DNA from: Sphingomonadales bacterium
GTDB lineage: Bacteria > Bacteroidota > Bacteroidia > Chitinophagales > Chitinophagaceae
DNA: 56,788 nucleotides
Direction of reading: 5' to 3'
Assembly: GCA_016872195.1 (NCBI GenBank)
Contig: VHAT01000014.1
Location: forward strand, 1 to 56,788
In this document: positions 7,322 through 16,717 of the stretch, one piece after another
Layout: each line of letters opens with the position of its first letter
How positions within the stretch are numbered: the stretch's first letter is position 1
Position numbers and translations under genes: made by a program
The notes under the pieces: model-generated
Database searches by the model: none
The model's input: the letters and a program-made list of their open reading frames with translations, nothing else
Told to the model about the DNA's origin: nothing

Positions 7322-7978
7322 CTACTTGGATTTGATCGACTGCAGGATATTGTTTGATAAGGCTCCAAGTTCTTGGATGGACTTGGCAGTGGATAGAATT
7401 TCTTGTTCAAGCTTTAGCAGTCGTTCACTGTTTAGTTCAGTAGCTTGCTTCATCTTAAGCATCTGTTGATCGAGTTCTGCAGAGCTTTTTCCTAAAGTCT
7501 CAAATCCCTGTACGCCCGACATCATCAAATTAGTACCCGTGTTTACACTACGTAGACTTTCTGTTACTTGTTGAGCATTGGAAGCGATCTCATTCATGCT
7601 GTCGCGGATCATATCGCTAAGCTTATAGTAATCATAATTAAGCTTGTCCAATCGAACGATATGCGTTTGAAGGGTACTAATATAACCGGTCGTTACCTGC
7701 TCGATGCGGTCATGCACAGCAATAGTATCCTGTGGATTCTCTGCGGCTGTATCCAGGAGGTCGGGAAATATACGCTCCCACTTGTAGAAGAATGGCTTTG
7801 TTTTGTATTGAATGGAGGAAAGAGAAAAAACTAAGATTTCAACAACCAATCCGGCGATGAGCAACTCCTCATCATTTTGCCATTCTAAGAACTTCGCAAT
7901 TACACCTGTTAAAATCACGATTGCTCCAACACTGTAAAAGAGATTGAACTTGTCAATTTTTCTGAACCAACGAAGCAT
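7322..7978 (-). CDS. GldL-like inner-membrane motor protein
   Basis: GldL forms the proton-driven stator of the type IX secretion/gliding motor together with GldM. This 218-residue homologue has two adjacent membrane spans (about 14-31 and 37-57): the first ends GVIAKFLEW with K29, and the second holds E47 in GLVVEILVFSLSS, matching the charged pair of GldL. A long cytoplasmic coiled-coil region follows, ending near LGALSNNILQSI, similar to GldL tails. ATG 7978 is preferred because the longer frame opens with TTG at 8023. gldK and gldN are not beside it. Confidence 0.68.
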   Translation of the reverse strand: MLRWFRKIDKFNLFYSVGAIVILTGVIAKFLEWQNDEELLIAGLVVEILVFSLSSIQYKTKPFFYKWERIFPDLLDTAAENPQDTIAVHDRIEQVTTGYISTLQTHIVRLDKLNYDYYKLSDMIRDSMNEIASNAQQVTESLRSVNTGTNLMMSGVQGFETLGKSSAELDQQMLKMKQATELNSERLLKLEQEILSTAKSIQELGALSNNILQSIKSK

Positions 7979-8028
7979 AGGAAATGGTTTTAGAGTGCTG
8001 AAACATTGTGTTTTAGTAACCAAATGTT

Positions 8029-8042
8029 TTTAGCGCGCTAAA
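8029..8042. promoter_or_regulatory. Perfect 14-bp palindrome upstream of the GldL-like gene
   Basis: TTTAGCGCGCTAAA is a perfect palindrome 50 nt upstream of the GldL-like ATG and about 95 bp past the permease stop. It looks like an operator for a dimeric regulator, but nothing in the sequence identifies the regulator. Confidence 0.35.
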
Positions 8043-8087
8043 GTTCCCAAGACTTATCAAAAAGGACTATAGAAAATAATGGATTCT

Positions 8088-8109
8088 TATGTAGTATTTT
8101 GACTACATA
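8088..8109. repeat. 8-bp inverted repeat
   Basis: TATGTAGT and ACTACATA flank a 6-nt loop, 28 nt past the permease stop. No T run follows on the minus strand, so it is not a convincing terminator; it may be part of the control region of the GldL-like gene. Confidence 0.35.
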
Positions 8110-8137
8110 GGGTATGAATATATACTTACTAAAATAA

Positions 8138-9850
8138 CTATTCCTTCAACTTGCTATTTCGAAAGCCGTAACTGAAATAAAGGATCAACCCTACTCCCAT
8201 CCACGCAAAGAACCAACTCCAACTGATCGTGGGGATCTCGATCATCAAATACAGACAAGAGATCATACCTAATACGGGGATCAGGGAGGGCTTTTTTGCA
8301 ATGGAGTAAATGGAGACCAATATCGTAAGGGTCGTGAGCGCAAGGGCCCCTAAAAAAAATAACAAATAGAGCAAGGGATATCCGCCTTGTTCTAAACGCA
8401 TAGAAAAATAGTCGATCATCCGCTCACTGGTCAAGTAAAAGAATACTAAGACCAGGGCCGGCACTATAAACTGTCCATTGATATAAGGCAAATTGAATTG
8501 CCCCTCTTTCTTTTCAATTTTGGGCAAAAGTAAGACCCCTCCCGACACCAGTACAAAGGCAAATAAAGTGCCGATACTGGTCAAATCGGTCACCAAGCCA
8601 CTTTGTAAGAAAAGTGCTCCCACTCCAACGATCACGCCGGTTAAGATGGTGGCGAATCCAGGCGTTTGATACCGGGCATTGACCTTACCAAAACGGGCGG
8701 GTAAGAGTCCATCGCGACTCATACTCATCCAAATGCGGGGCTGACCAATTTGAAAGACCAATAATACAGAGGTCGTGGCTACCACCGCACTAACCGATAC
8801 AATATGCTCGATCCAAGGGGCTCTGCTTTCAAAGACAAAAGCCAGCGGATCACTCACACCTTTGAAGGCGGCATAATTTTCCATACCCGTAAGTACCAGA
8901 GCAATTAAAATATAAAGCACCGTACAAACCAAAAGTGAATAGATCATCCCTTTGGGCATATCTCGCTGGGGATCTTTACACTCTTCGGCCGTCGTGGAGA
9001 TCGCATCGAAACCGATATAGGCATAAAATACGGCAGAGACACCCTTTAAGACACCCGAAAATCCATTGGGCATAAAGGGCATCCAGTTATTGGTGTCGAC
9101 ATAAAATGCGCCAGCGCCGATCACAAACAAGATGACCAAGACCTTGAAAATGACCATCGCATTGGCCGATTTTTTACTCTGGTTGATCCCCACATAGGCC
9201 AACCAGGTAATTAACGCCACGATCACAAAGGCAGGTAGATTAAAAAAGATTTTTATCGACCCCAAGCTGGGCGCCTGTTGATACGACTCTATTACAAACC
9301 GATACGATTTCAATTGCTCCGGATCTATTACAGCCCCCCCATGTATGGCTTGGGTCGCTTCTCGGTAAGCTCCCTCGGCCGTTACCGGATCGACCAACAT
9401 CCAATTAGGAAGATGGATCGAAAATATATTGACCAATAAATTATTAAAATAGCCGCTCCAGGAAATGGCTACTACAATATTTCCAATGGCATATTCCAAG
9501 ATCAGGGCCCATCCAATGATCCAGGCAACAACCTCACCGAACGTAACATATGAATACGTATAGGCACTACCTGCCACCGGTACACGGCTGGAAAACTCTG
9601 CATAGCACAGTGCAGAGAACCCGCAGGTAACCGCCGTGATCACGAAAAGTAATGAAATGCCGGGTCCTCCCAAATAGGCGGCTCCGCCGATAGTAGAAAA
9701 TACGCCCGCCCCAATGACCGCAGCAACTCCCAAAAAGGTAAGGTCTTTTACACCCAACACCTTTTTTAAGGCCCCCTTTTGATTGGATTCACGCTCGTAT
9801 GAAGAGCGGATGGCATCGATCGATTTTTTCCGAAATAGTGAAGACCACAT
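8138..9850 (-). CDS. APC-family amino acid permease (CAT type)
   Basis: An inner-membrane amino acid transporter of 570 residues. The N-terminus has the APC superfamily motif GVAAVIGAGVFSTIGG in the first span, followed by many hydrophobic segments to give 12 or more spans. The cationic amino acid transporter subfamily is suggested by length and by YIGFDAISTTAEECKDPQR in the middle (usual form IGFDxxxTxxEExxNPxR). Substrate is not determined; arginine would fit the arginine enzymes in the window but is only a guess. The upstream polyprenyl synthase gene is 16 nt away on the same strand. Confidence 0.88.
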   Translation of the reverse strand: MWSSLFRKKSIDAIRSSYERESNQKGALKKVLGVKDLTFLGVAAVIGAGVFSTIGGAAYLGGPGISLLFVITAVTCGFSALCYAEFSSRVPVAGSAYTYSYVTFGEVVAWIIGWALILEYAIGNIVVAISWSGYFNNLLVNIFSIHLPNWMLVDPVTAEGAYREATQAIHGGAVIDPEQLKSYRFVIESYQQAPSLGSIKIFFNLPAFVIVALITWLAYVGINQSKKSANAMVIFKVLVILFVIGAGAFYVDTNNWMPFMPNGFSGVLKGVSAVFYAYIGFDAISTTAEECKDPQRDMPKGMIYSLLVCTVLYILIALVLTGMENYAAFKGVSDPLAFVFESRAPWIEHIVSVSAVVATTSVLLVFQIGQPRIWMSMSRDGLLPARFGKVNARYQTPGFATILTGVIVGVGALFLQSGLVTDLTSIGTLFAFVLVSGGVLLLPKIEKKEGQFNLPYINGQFIVPALVLVFFYLTSERMIDYFSMRLEQGGYPLLYLLFFLGALALTTLTILVSIYSIAKKPSLIPVLGMISCLYLMIEIPTISWSWFFAWMGVGLILYFSYGFRNSKLKE

Positions 9851-9866
9851 AAGCGAAAATTAAAAA

Positions 9867-10832
9867 TTAAACTTCTCGTTGAATTAAATAAGCGGCTAAT
9901 GCTTTTAGCGGAGCCTTTCGGGCCGACAGAACTGCAACCTGCTCTAAGTTATCAAGGGCCTTATCGAGAAATTGCTGCTTTAAGGCAAGAGCCCATTGAT
10001 CTACTCCACAATTTTTATAAATAGCGAGAACCTGTGCTACTTTATCGGCCGGATTTGAATTCAACAGGTCAAGTAACCGTTTTTTATCGGCTGCGGTTGC
10101 CGTTTGCAAGGCATGGATCAGCAAAAATGTCTTTTTATTGGCCAAGATATCTCCACCGGTTTGCTTTCCGAATTTCTCTGGGTCCCCAAAAGCGTCGAGA
10201 TAATCATCTTGCACCTGAAAAGCCAGTCCTAACTGTAACCCAAAAGAATAGACCAGTTCTTGATTACGCTGCCCTGCTCCCCCTATAATGGCTCCCATTT
10301 GTAAGGCACAAGCCAAGAGCACCGAAGTCTTTAGCTTGATCATGTGCAAGTATTCATCCAAACTAACGTTGTCTCGCGTCTCGAAATCCATATCGAGCTG
10401 CTGTCCTTCACAAACCTCAGTGGCCGTACGGTTAAAAAGAGGCAATAAAGACGATTGATAAGCGCTGCTTACGTGGCTAAGCCAGTGGTAGGCCTGTATC
10501 ATCATCACATCTCCGGCCAACAAGGCTGTATTTTCGCCAAAATGGCTATGAACCGTAGGCACTCCTCTGCGCAGCGGTGCCTTATCCATAATATCATCGT
10601 GAATCAGCGTAAAATTGTGAAATAGTTCTATGGCCGTGGCCGCCGACCATGCATCTGGCCTTACTTCTTCGAAAAGTTCATTGCCCAATAAACAAAGTAC
10701 GGGCCGTATGCGTTTGCCTCCGATCTGTAAGAAATAATCAGTGGCCCGATACAAATTGGCCGGTTGCTCCGGAAATTGCTTTGCCGAAAACCTTTCATTA
10801 AAAAGAGTGGAAAATTCACTGAAAGAATGCAT
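9867..10832 (-). CDS. Polyprenyl (isoprenoid) diphosphate synthase
   Basis: A trans-prenyltransferase of 321 residues that extends allylic diphosphates with isopentenyl diphosphate. The first Asp-rich motif is DDIMD at 79-83 and the second DDYLD at 209-213, each with the usual surroundings (GGKRIRP near 38; GGDILANKK after the second). F74 lies five residues before the first motif, which tends to favour short products (C15-C20); the exact length is inference. It lies between rnr and the permease with short gaps. Confidence 0.9.
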   Translation of the reverse strand: MHSFSEFSTLFNERFSAKQFPEQPANLYRATDYFLQIGGKRIRPVLCLLGNELFEEVRPDAWSAATAIELFHNFTLIHDDIMDKAPLRRGVPTVHSHFGENTALLAGDVMMIQAYHWLSHVSSAYQSSLLPLFNRTATEVCEGQQLDMDFETRDNVSLDEYLHMIKLKTSVLLACALQMGAIIGGAGQRNQELVYSFGLQLGLAFQVQDDYLDAFGDPEKFGKQTGGDILANKKTFLLIHALQTATAADKKRLLDLLNSNPADKVAQVLAIYKNCGVDQWALALKQQFLDKALDNLEQVAVLSARKAPLKALAAYLIQREV

Positions 10833-10847
10833 ACGACAAAATAAGAC

Positions 10848-12866
10848 TCATTTCTTGGTTTTGGGCAATTTGGCCCCTGATTTTTGAGCCGAAAGCTCTC
10901 CGGCCACGACCCACTCATAATCGAGTTGTCGTTTGGTCAGGTTAGCGGCGATCACCTTGATCCATACTTTATCGCCCATCCGAAACTTTCTACCGGAGCG
11001 CATACCCAGCAAACAATAATCACTCTCTACCTGTCGAAAATCATCATAATCAGACAAAGAGGCGACACTGACCAGCCCTTCACATTTATGCTCAATGGTT
11101 TCGACCCAAAAACCAAAATGAGCAACGCCACTGATGATCCCTTCAAACTCCTCACCTACATAATTTTTCATGTACTGCACCTGCTTATATTTATTGGCAG
11201 CCCGCTCGGCTTCCATGGCCGCCCTCTCCCGTTCGCTGGTGTGTTTACATTTTTCCTCTAACTTTTTGTCTGGTACAATCCGTTGTTGCAATACCTCCCA
11301 TAAAATGCGATGTGCCTGTATATCGGGGTAACGACGGATCGGAGAAGTAAAATGACAGTAATTATCAAAACCCAATCCATAATGGCCCACATTCTCGGCG
11401 GTGTAGCGGGCCTTGGCCATGGTACGAATACCGAGTTGCTCTAATACATGTTGCTCGGGTCTACCCTTTACATCCTTCAATAATTGATTAAAAGAGCTGG
11501 CAATGGCCTGGGGGCTGGATCGGTCAAAGGAATGTCCAAACTTTCTGGCAAAGTCTACGAAGGGTATCAGTTTTTCCTCATCGGGATCGTCATGAATACG
11601 ATACGGGAAGGGTATGGGCTTATTATCAATTCGCTTTTCTGCTATAAAGCTGGCCACGGCTCGGTTAGCCAAGAGCATAAATTCTTCTATCAACTGATGA
11701 GACTCTTTGCTCTCTTTGACCATGATCCCTATGGGATCGCCTTTTTCGTTCAGCTTAAAGCGAACTTCTTGTGATGAGAAATTGATGGCCCCTTGCTCAA
11801 AGCGAGCGGCGCGAAATTGACGTGCCAATTGATTGAGCTGTAAGACCTGCTCGGCATACAAACCGGCCTGCTCCTCGATAATGGCTTGAACCTCTTCGTA
11901 GGTAAAGCGGTGGTCAGAGAAAATAACAGTGCGACCCAACCATTGCTCTTTGATCTGTCCAGTTGGGGTAATGGTAAAAATAGCCGAAAAGGTGAGTTTC
12001 TCTTCTTGAGGACGAAGCGAACAAAGAACATTGGAGATGTGTTCGGGCAACATGGGGTTGACTCGATCGGGCAAGTATACCGAAGTAGCCCTTGCATACG
12101 CCTCGGCATCGAGCACCGTTCCAGGCGCTACATAATGACTTACATCGGCAATATGTACACCGATCTCAAACCAACCATTCGGTAACTTCTGAAAAGAAAT
12201 AGCGTCGTCAAAATCCTTGGCATCGACTGGATCGATCGTAAAGGTCAGTATCGAACGGCAGTCGCGTCGCTTGGTAATTTCTTCTTGACTGATGATTTCG
12301 GGCATACGAGCCGACTCCTCGAGGGCCTCGTCACTAAACGAAAGTGGAAACCCGGCCTCGAGCAAGATCTCCTTGGCAGCAGCATCGTTACCATCTTCTT
12401 CTTTCAAGATGGTAACCACCTCTCCCATGGGTCGTTTATCGGCTCCCTCTGCCCACTTGATTACTTTTACGACCACCCGATCGCCCTGTCTGGCTTGCTG
12501 CAAGGATTGCTTCGGGATAAATATGTCGGGCATCGGCTTGTCCGTCTCTGCGACAAAAAAGGCAAATCCATTGCCCATCTGTAACTGACCGATAAATTCA
12601 CTGCGCTTTCGCTTGATGATCTCTTTGATCACCCCTTGCATACGACCATTGGCCTTTCTCTCTTTTACCGCTACTTTTACCAGATCGCCATGAAGAGCGG
12701 TATGCAAATCGCCCGGACGAACCATAATATCGGTATCGAGTTGATCGACCAGCACATACCCCATACCGGAGCGAGTCAATTCAAGCGTCCCCTTTACGAG
12801 TTGAGACACCGCCCCTTGATGTGACTTGCGTTGTTGCTGTTTCCTTTTGCTATTCTTTCTTCCCAT
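10848..12866 (-). CDS. rnr: Ribonuclease R
   Basis: A processive 3'-5' exoribonuclease of the RNB family that degrades structured RNA. The 672-residue protein has a basic N-terminus (MGRKNSKRKQQQRK), cold-shock-like domains, the RNB catalytic segment DPVDAKDFDDAISF with the metal-binding aspartates, the HFTSPIRRYPD motif, and a C-terminal S1 domain. ATG 12866 is chosen because it follows the lpxK stop by one nucleotide; the frame is open further upstream, but that part lies inside lpxK and reads as non-homologous sequence. Confidence 0.95.
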   Translation of the reverse strand: MGRKNSKRKQQQRKSHQGAVSQLVKGTLELTRSGMGYVLVDQLDTDIMVRPGDLHTALHGDLVKVAVKERKANGRMQGVIKEIIKRKRSEFIGQLQMGNGFAFFVAETDKPMPDIFIPKQSLQQARQGDRVVVKVIKWAEGADKRPMGEVVTILKEEDGNDAAAKEILLEAGFPLSFSDEALEESARMPEIISQEEITKRRDCRSILTFTIDPVDAKDFDDAISFQKLPNGWFEIGVHIADVSHYVAPGTVLDAEAYARATSVYLPDRVNPMLPEHISNVLCSLRPQEEKLTFSAIFTITPTGQIKEQWLGRTVIFSDHRFTYEEVQAIIEEQAGLYAEQVLQLNQLARQFRAARFEQGAINFSSQEVRFKLNEKGDPIGIMVKESKESHQLIEEFMLLANRAVASFIAEKRIDNKPIPFPYRIHDDPDEEKLIPFVDFARKFGHSFDRSSPQAIASSFNQLLKDVKGRPEQHVLEQLGIRTMAKARYTAENVGHYGLGFDNYCHFTSPIRRYPDIQAHRILWEVLQQRIVPDKKLEEKCKHTSERERAAMEAERAANKYKQVQYMKNYVGEEFEGIISGVAHFGFWVETIEHKCEGLVSVASLSDYDDFRQVESDYCLLGMRSGRKFRMGDKVWIKVIAANLTKRQLDYEWVVAGELSAQKSGAKLPKTKK

Positions 12867-12867
12867 A

Positions 12868-13944
12868 TCAACCCTGTGGTCTTTTAAAATCAGCAATAAA
12901 ATCGATAACGAGCCTATCGAAACGCTCCTTATCTCCAAACAAAAAACGATGCTCCACGGGCAATACATACCAGGGAAGTACATCTATCTCTGCACTGAAT
13001 TTCTCTAAGCGAACGGCGTCCTTTTCTGTGGTCATCAGGATTCGATTTTCTGTTGGTAATTTTTCGAACTCTCGTCGGATCTCGTTAAAATCTTCGATAC
13101 TAAAAATATGATGATCGCGATAGGTAAGCTGATGATAGGTAGCCGATCGCTCTTCGATATATTGTTTTAACGGACGAGGGTTCGAAATGCCCGTTACCAG
13201 CAAGATCTCTTCTTTACCGGTAAAGGAATAGCGTTGCTTTTGGGTCAAATGATACGGAGAGCCATAGGCAAGCGTAGTAAAAAATACAGGTTGACCATTG
13301 ACCGGGGCCAACTCAGCTATGATACTGCGTTGCTTTTCCTCGCTCATATCGACAGGACATTTGGTAACGATCAATGCGCTAGCAGCACGATACCGACTCT
13401 TCAGGTCGCGCAGATCACCGGTGGGCAAATAGAAATCTCTGGTAAAGAGATTTGAATACTCTGTAAGTAGAAGCGAGCAACCCGCCTGTATGGAACGGTG
13501 TTGAAAAGCATCATCCAATAAGATAACTTGTGTTTCGGGATGATCATGCAATAATTCAGGAATAGCAAGCAGCCGCTCCTCTCCCACCGCTACGGGCACA
13601 TCCGGAAACTTTCGATACAAGGCCAGGGGCTCATCCCCCACTTCGAGAGCCGTAGCATGAGAAGACACCAAGGCATATCCACGGGTTCTTCTTCTATATC
13701 CGCGACTGAGTGCGGCCACCTTGAATTTATTGTGCAATAAGCCAGCCAGGTATTCGATCAGCGGGGACTTACCGGTACCACCGACCGCCAAGTTTCCTAC
13801 GGTGATCAAGGGCATCCCAAAGCTGGCCGACCGTAAGAATTGCTTGTCAAAAAGCCAGTTTCGACAACCGATCACAAGCCAGTATAATAGCGATATCGGC
13901 AACAGAAAGATCCTGAAGGAGCGTAGAAAAAAGTGGTAGACCAT
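12868..13944 (-). CDS. lpxK: Tetraacyldisaccharide 4'-kinase
   Basis: Phosphorylates the 4' position of the lipid A disaccharide at the inner membrane. The 358-residue protein has one N-terminal membrane segment (about 8-27) and the LpxK-type P-loop [12 protein letters not shown] at about 50-61, then [11 protein letters not shown] and DDAFQHRSI, both diagnostic of the family. It lies 10 nt downstream of rsmD and one nucleotide upstream of rnr. Confidence 0.96.
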   Translation of the reverse strand: MVYHFFLRSFRIFLLPISLLYWLVIGCRNWLFDKQFLRSASFGMPLITVGNLAVGGTGKSPLIEYLAGLLHNKFKVAALSRGYRRRTRGYALVSSHATALEVGDEPLALYRKFPDVPVAVGEERLLAIPELLHDHPETQVILLDDAFQHRSIQAGCSLLLTEYSNLFTRDFYLPTGDLRDLKSRYRAASALIVTKCPVDMSEEKQRSIIAELAPVNGQPVFFTTLAYGSPYHLTQKQRYSFTGKEEILLVTGISNPRPLKQYIEERSATYHQLTYRDHHIFSIEDFNEIRREFEKLPTENRILMTTEKDAVRLEKFSAEIDVLPWYVLPVEHRFLFGDKERFDRLVIDFIADFKRPQG

Positions 13945-13954
13945 CGGTTAGCAG

Positions 13955-14491
13955 CTAATTTACGAAGAAGCTAAAGACCGTGGTCCCATAATTTCGCTGC
14001 TGCTGGTAATAAGGAAACTGACTGTAATCATTACGAGGGGTATGCTCCAGTACAAATAAGCCCCCTGGTGCCACTAACTTTTGTTGAAAGATCAGCCGGG
14101 GTAGATCATCGATAGTGGTCAAGGCATAGGGCGGACCAGCAAAAATAAAGTCGAATGCGCTATGACATTGCTCTATAAAACGAAACACATCGGAACGAAT
14201 TACCGAAGCCCCCTCAATACCCAGGGTGGCCAGGGTTTGACTAATAAATCGATTCATAACAGGATCTTTTTCGACAATGGTCAGATCCGTAGCCCCGCGT
14301 GAGGCCAGTTCATAGCTGATGCTGCCGGTACCCCCAAAAAGATCGAGCGTTTTAACCGAGGTAAAATCAATACGATGTTGCAGCATATTAAAAAGCCCTT
14401 CTTTGGCAATATCGGTGGTTGGCCGGGTATGCGGCATATGCGCGGGCGGATTAAATCGGCGACCGCCATACTCACCTCCTATGATGCGCAT
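13955..14491 (-). CDS. rsmD: 16S rRNA (guanine(966)-N2)-methyltransferase RsmD family
   Basis: Expected to methylate G966 of 16S rRNA using S-adenosylmethionine. The 178-residue protein starts MRIIGGEYGGRR and has TRPTTDIAKEGLFNML and the SAM-binding LDLFGGTGSISYE, which identify RsmD. The catalytic motif, normally (D/N)PPY, reads GPPY here, with Gly119 (codon GGT at 14137-14135) in place of the acidic or amide residue. Activity is therefore uncertain. The start overlaps the DUF3822 gene by 13 bp. Confidence 0.9.
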   Translation of the reverse strand: MRIIGGEYGGRRFNPPAHMPHTRPTTDIAKEGLFNMLQHRIDFTSVKTLDLFGGTGSISYELASRGATDLTIVEKDPVMNRFISQTLATLGIEGASVIRSDVFRFIEQCHSAFDFIFAGPPYALTTIDDLPRLIFQQKLVAPGGLFVLEHTPRNDYSQFPYYQQQRNYGTTVFSFFVN

Positions 14492-15303
14492 GACAAAACA
14501 TCGTTGAGCGTTGTAAAATAATGAGCCGGATACGGAAAATCGCTAACCCCAAAATGAGCATCTCTAAATTCGACATGCATAAAATACTGCCAGAGCTCAC
14601 GATAAAGCGCAGATTCTTTTTCCAATAAACCCGTCAATACGAGCTCTACCTCGGCCGGACTGACCAATTGAGACTCGCAGACAGAAAGCAAATAATATAA
14701 GACATCGGCGGGGCTGCTATAGGGATAGCTATTGAATAACTGGAGTCGGTTATTCTTTAGCAACAGAATACTGAACTGTTCGATACCAATATCCACCAGT
14801 AGCTTTCCCTGTGTCCCGCTTTGCCCAGCGGCTTCCAATTGCAACTTTAAAAGATGTCGACTACGGGCCGCCGGAAAAGCAGACTCCAAACGCTGGTATA
14901 GCGCTATCGGTATTGGATAGCCCAGATAGAGTTGCCACGAAGAAAGGGTCTCGGTCTTAAAGACCGAAGGACCGGCAAAAGGATAAAGCGATTGATGAAG
15001 GGCCTGTAATTTTGTTTCTTCAAATCCGGCCACCGGTAGCAGCGAAAGATCCGAAAAGCCATGGGCGATCTCGACTTGCTGGTTCGGTACCACAATGGGC
15101 TTGATCGATTCCATCCAAGCTTCAACTGTAGATCGGTTCCATTGCTTGACCTGTCCATATCCCAAGGCCAACAACTGAGCGTCCGTGCGATTTTTGACAG
15201 CATACGAAACATGGAATCTGTCAAACTGAAGCGCTAACACTGAATCCTGAAAATCCGAGCGAGGAGATGTATAGGTAAAAAGAACGTTATAGGTCGATTC
15301 CAT
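14479..15303 (-). CDS. DUF3822 family protein
   Basis: A 274-residue protein that I recognise as the Bacteroidetes-specific DUF3822 family, often found beside rsmD as here (13-bp overlap). The middle contains LLVDIGIEQFSILLLKNNRLQ, reminiscent of the ATP-binding strand-turn of actin-like folds, but no activity is established. Function is unknown; the overlap suggests translation coupled to rsmD. Confidence 0.75.
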   Translation of the reverse strand: MESTYNVLFTYTSPRSDFQDSVLALQFDRFHVSYAVKNRTDAQLLALGYGQVKQWNRSTVEAWMESIKPIVVPNQQVEIAHGFSDLSLLPVAGFEETKLQALHQSLYPFAGPSVFKTETLSSWQLYLGYPIPIALYQRLESAFPAARSRHLLKLQLEAAGQSGTQGKLLVDIGIEQFSILLLKNNRLQLFNSYPYSSPADVLYYLLSVCESQLVSPAEVELVLTGLLEKESALYRELWQYFMHVEFRDAHFGVSDFPYPAHYFTTLNDVLSCAS

Positions 15304-15334
15304 CCTTGCAATAATAGAGAAAATTTATTTATTG

Positions 15335-15342
15335 TAGGTTTG
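15335..15342 (+). promoter_or_regulatory. Candidate -7 promoter box of the MATE gene
   Basis: TAGGTTTG is a perfect TAnnTTTG box, 10 nt before the ATG at 15353. No clear -33 element is seen. Confidence 0.45.
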
Positions 15343-15352
15343 TAACTTACTC

Positions 15353-16714
15353 ATGTCTGACACAACATATCCATCACTTCAATTATCGAATTCGCGCCGC
15401 CAGATCTTGCGCATGGCACTTCCGATCAGCCTGGCTATTTTGATCCCCCAGCTCAATTTTGTCATCAATAATATTTTTTTAGGACACTACCTCAATGACA
15501 GCCTGGCCTTTGCCGTGGCCGGGATTACCGGGGTGTACTATCTGATCTTTGCGGCTATTGGCTATGGACTCAATAATGGATTACAGACCCTGATCGCCCG
15601 CCGTGCTGGTGAAGATCGTCCGGAGGAGATCGGCAAGCTATTCAATCAGGGTGTTTGGATCGGACTCGGGCTGGCATTAGCTGGCATCGTGATCACCTTC
15701 GGGCTAACACCCTACCTTTTTCGGCTGATCATACAAGACCAGGCGGTCTTACAAAAAGCGATTGCGTTCTTGCAGATTCGTATCTGGGGATTAGTTTTTC
15801 TCTATATCTATCAACTGCGTAATGCACTATTGGTAGGCACCAATCAAAGCCGCTACCTGGTAGCGGGTACCCTTGCCGAGACCGGAGCCAATGTGCTTCT
15901 TGACTATGTACTAATCTATGGTGTGGCTGGTTTTCCCGAGTTGGGGTTTAAAGGTGCTGCCTATGCCTCGGTAATCGCTGAATTTATTGGCATGTTCGTG
16001 ATCTACCTGGTGATACGACAAAAAGGAATTGCTAGCCGGTTTCAGCTCTTTGCCTCTTGGTCCTATAGTCCGGCTCATATCAAGAGCATCTTATCGGTGT
16101 CGGCACCGCTGATGTTTCAACATGCCATCAGCATCATTAGCTTTCAATATTTTTTCTTATTGATGGAACACCATGGTGCCATGGCCCTGAAAGTATCAAA
16201 CATAATGCGAAATACTTTTGGGGTATTTGGCTGTTTATCGTGGGCCTTTGCCTCTACGACCAATGCCATGGTCAGCAACCTGATCGGTCAAGGAAAACAA
16301 GAGGAGGTACCTTCTTTACTGAAGAAGATCATGCAGCTTAGTAGTGGCAGTATTTTTCTGGCCGCCATACTCCTAAATATTTTCCCTGAAGCCTTTTTAT
16401 CGCTCTTTGGTCAAAACACAGTATTTACCAATTCCGCCATACCGGTATTGCGCATCGTAACTATTGCCTTGCTGATGATGTCGATCTCTACTATAATGCT
16501 CAACATGGTCACCGCCTCTGGTAATACCCGTATTACATTTTACATAGAGGTGGCAGCAGTGGCGCTGTACTGCTTGTACATCTATGTGGTAAGTGAAATC
16601 TTATTTTTACCCATCACCATTAGCTGGATGAGTGAGTGGCTATACTGGATATGCCTTTTTATACCCTCTTTTTTATACGTTCGAAGCGGTCGTTGGAAAA
16701 ATAAGAAGATCTGA
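15353..16714 (+). CDS. MATE family efflux transporter
   Basis: A 453-residue inner-membrane antiporter that exports organic cations or drugs in exchange for H+ or Na+. It has about 12 hydrophobic spans in two related halves; the first half contains LAFAVAGITGVYYLIFA and GLQTLIARRAGE, typical of MATE proteins. Substrate is unknown. It is convergent with folB, with 3 nt between the stop codons. Confidence 0.88.
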   Translation: MSDTTYPSLQLSNSRRQILRMALPISLAILIPQLNFVINNIFLGHYLNDSLAFAVAGITGVYYLIFAAIGYGLNNGLQTLIARRAGEDRPEEIGKLFNQGVWIGLGLALAGIVITFGLTPYLFRLIIQDQAVLQKAIAFLQIRIWGLVFLYIYQLRNALLVGTNQSRYLVAGTLAETGANVLLDYVLIYGVAGFPELGFKGAAYASVIAEFIGMFVIYLVIRQKGIASRFQLFASWSYSPAHIKSILSVSAPLMFQHAISIISFQYFFLLMEHHGAMALKVSNIMRNTFGVFGCLSWAFASTTNAMVSNLIGQGKQEEVPSLLKKIMQLSSGSIFLAAILLNIFPEAFLSLFGQNTVFTNSAIPVLRIVTIALLMMSISTIMLNMVTASGNTRITFYIEVAAVALYCLYIYVVSEILFLPITISWMSEWLYWICLFIPSFLYVRSGRWKNKKI

Positions 16715-16717
16715 TGA

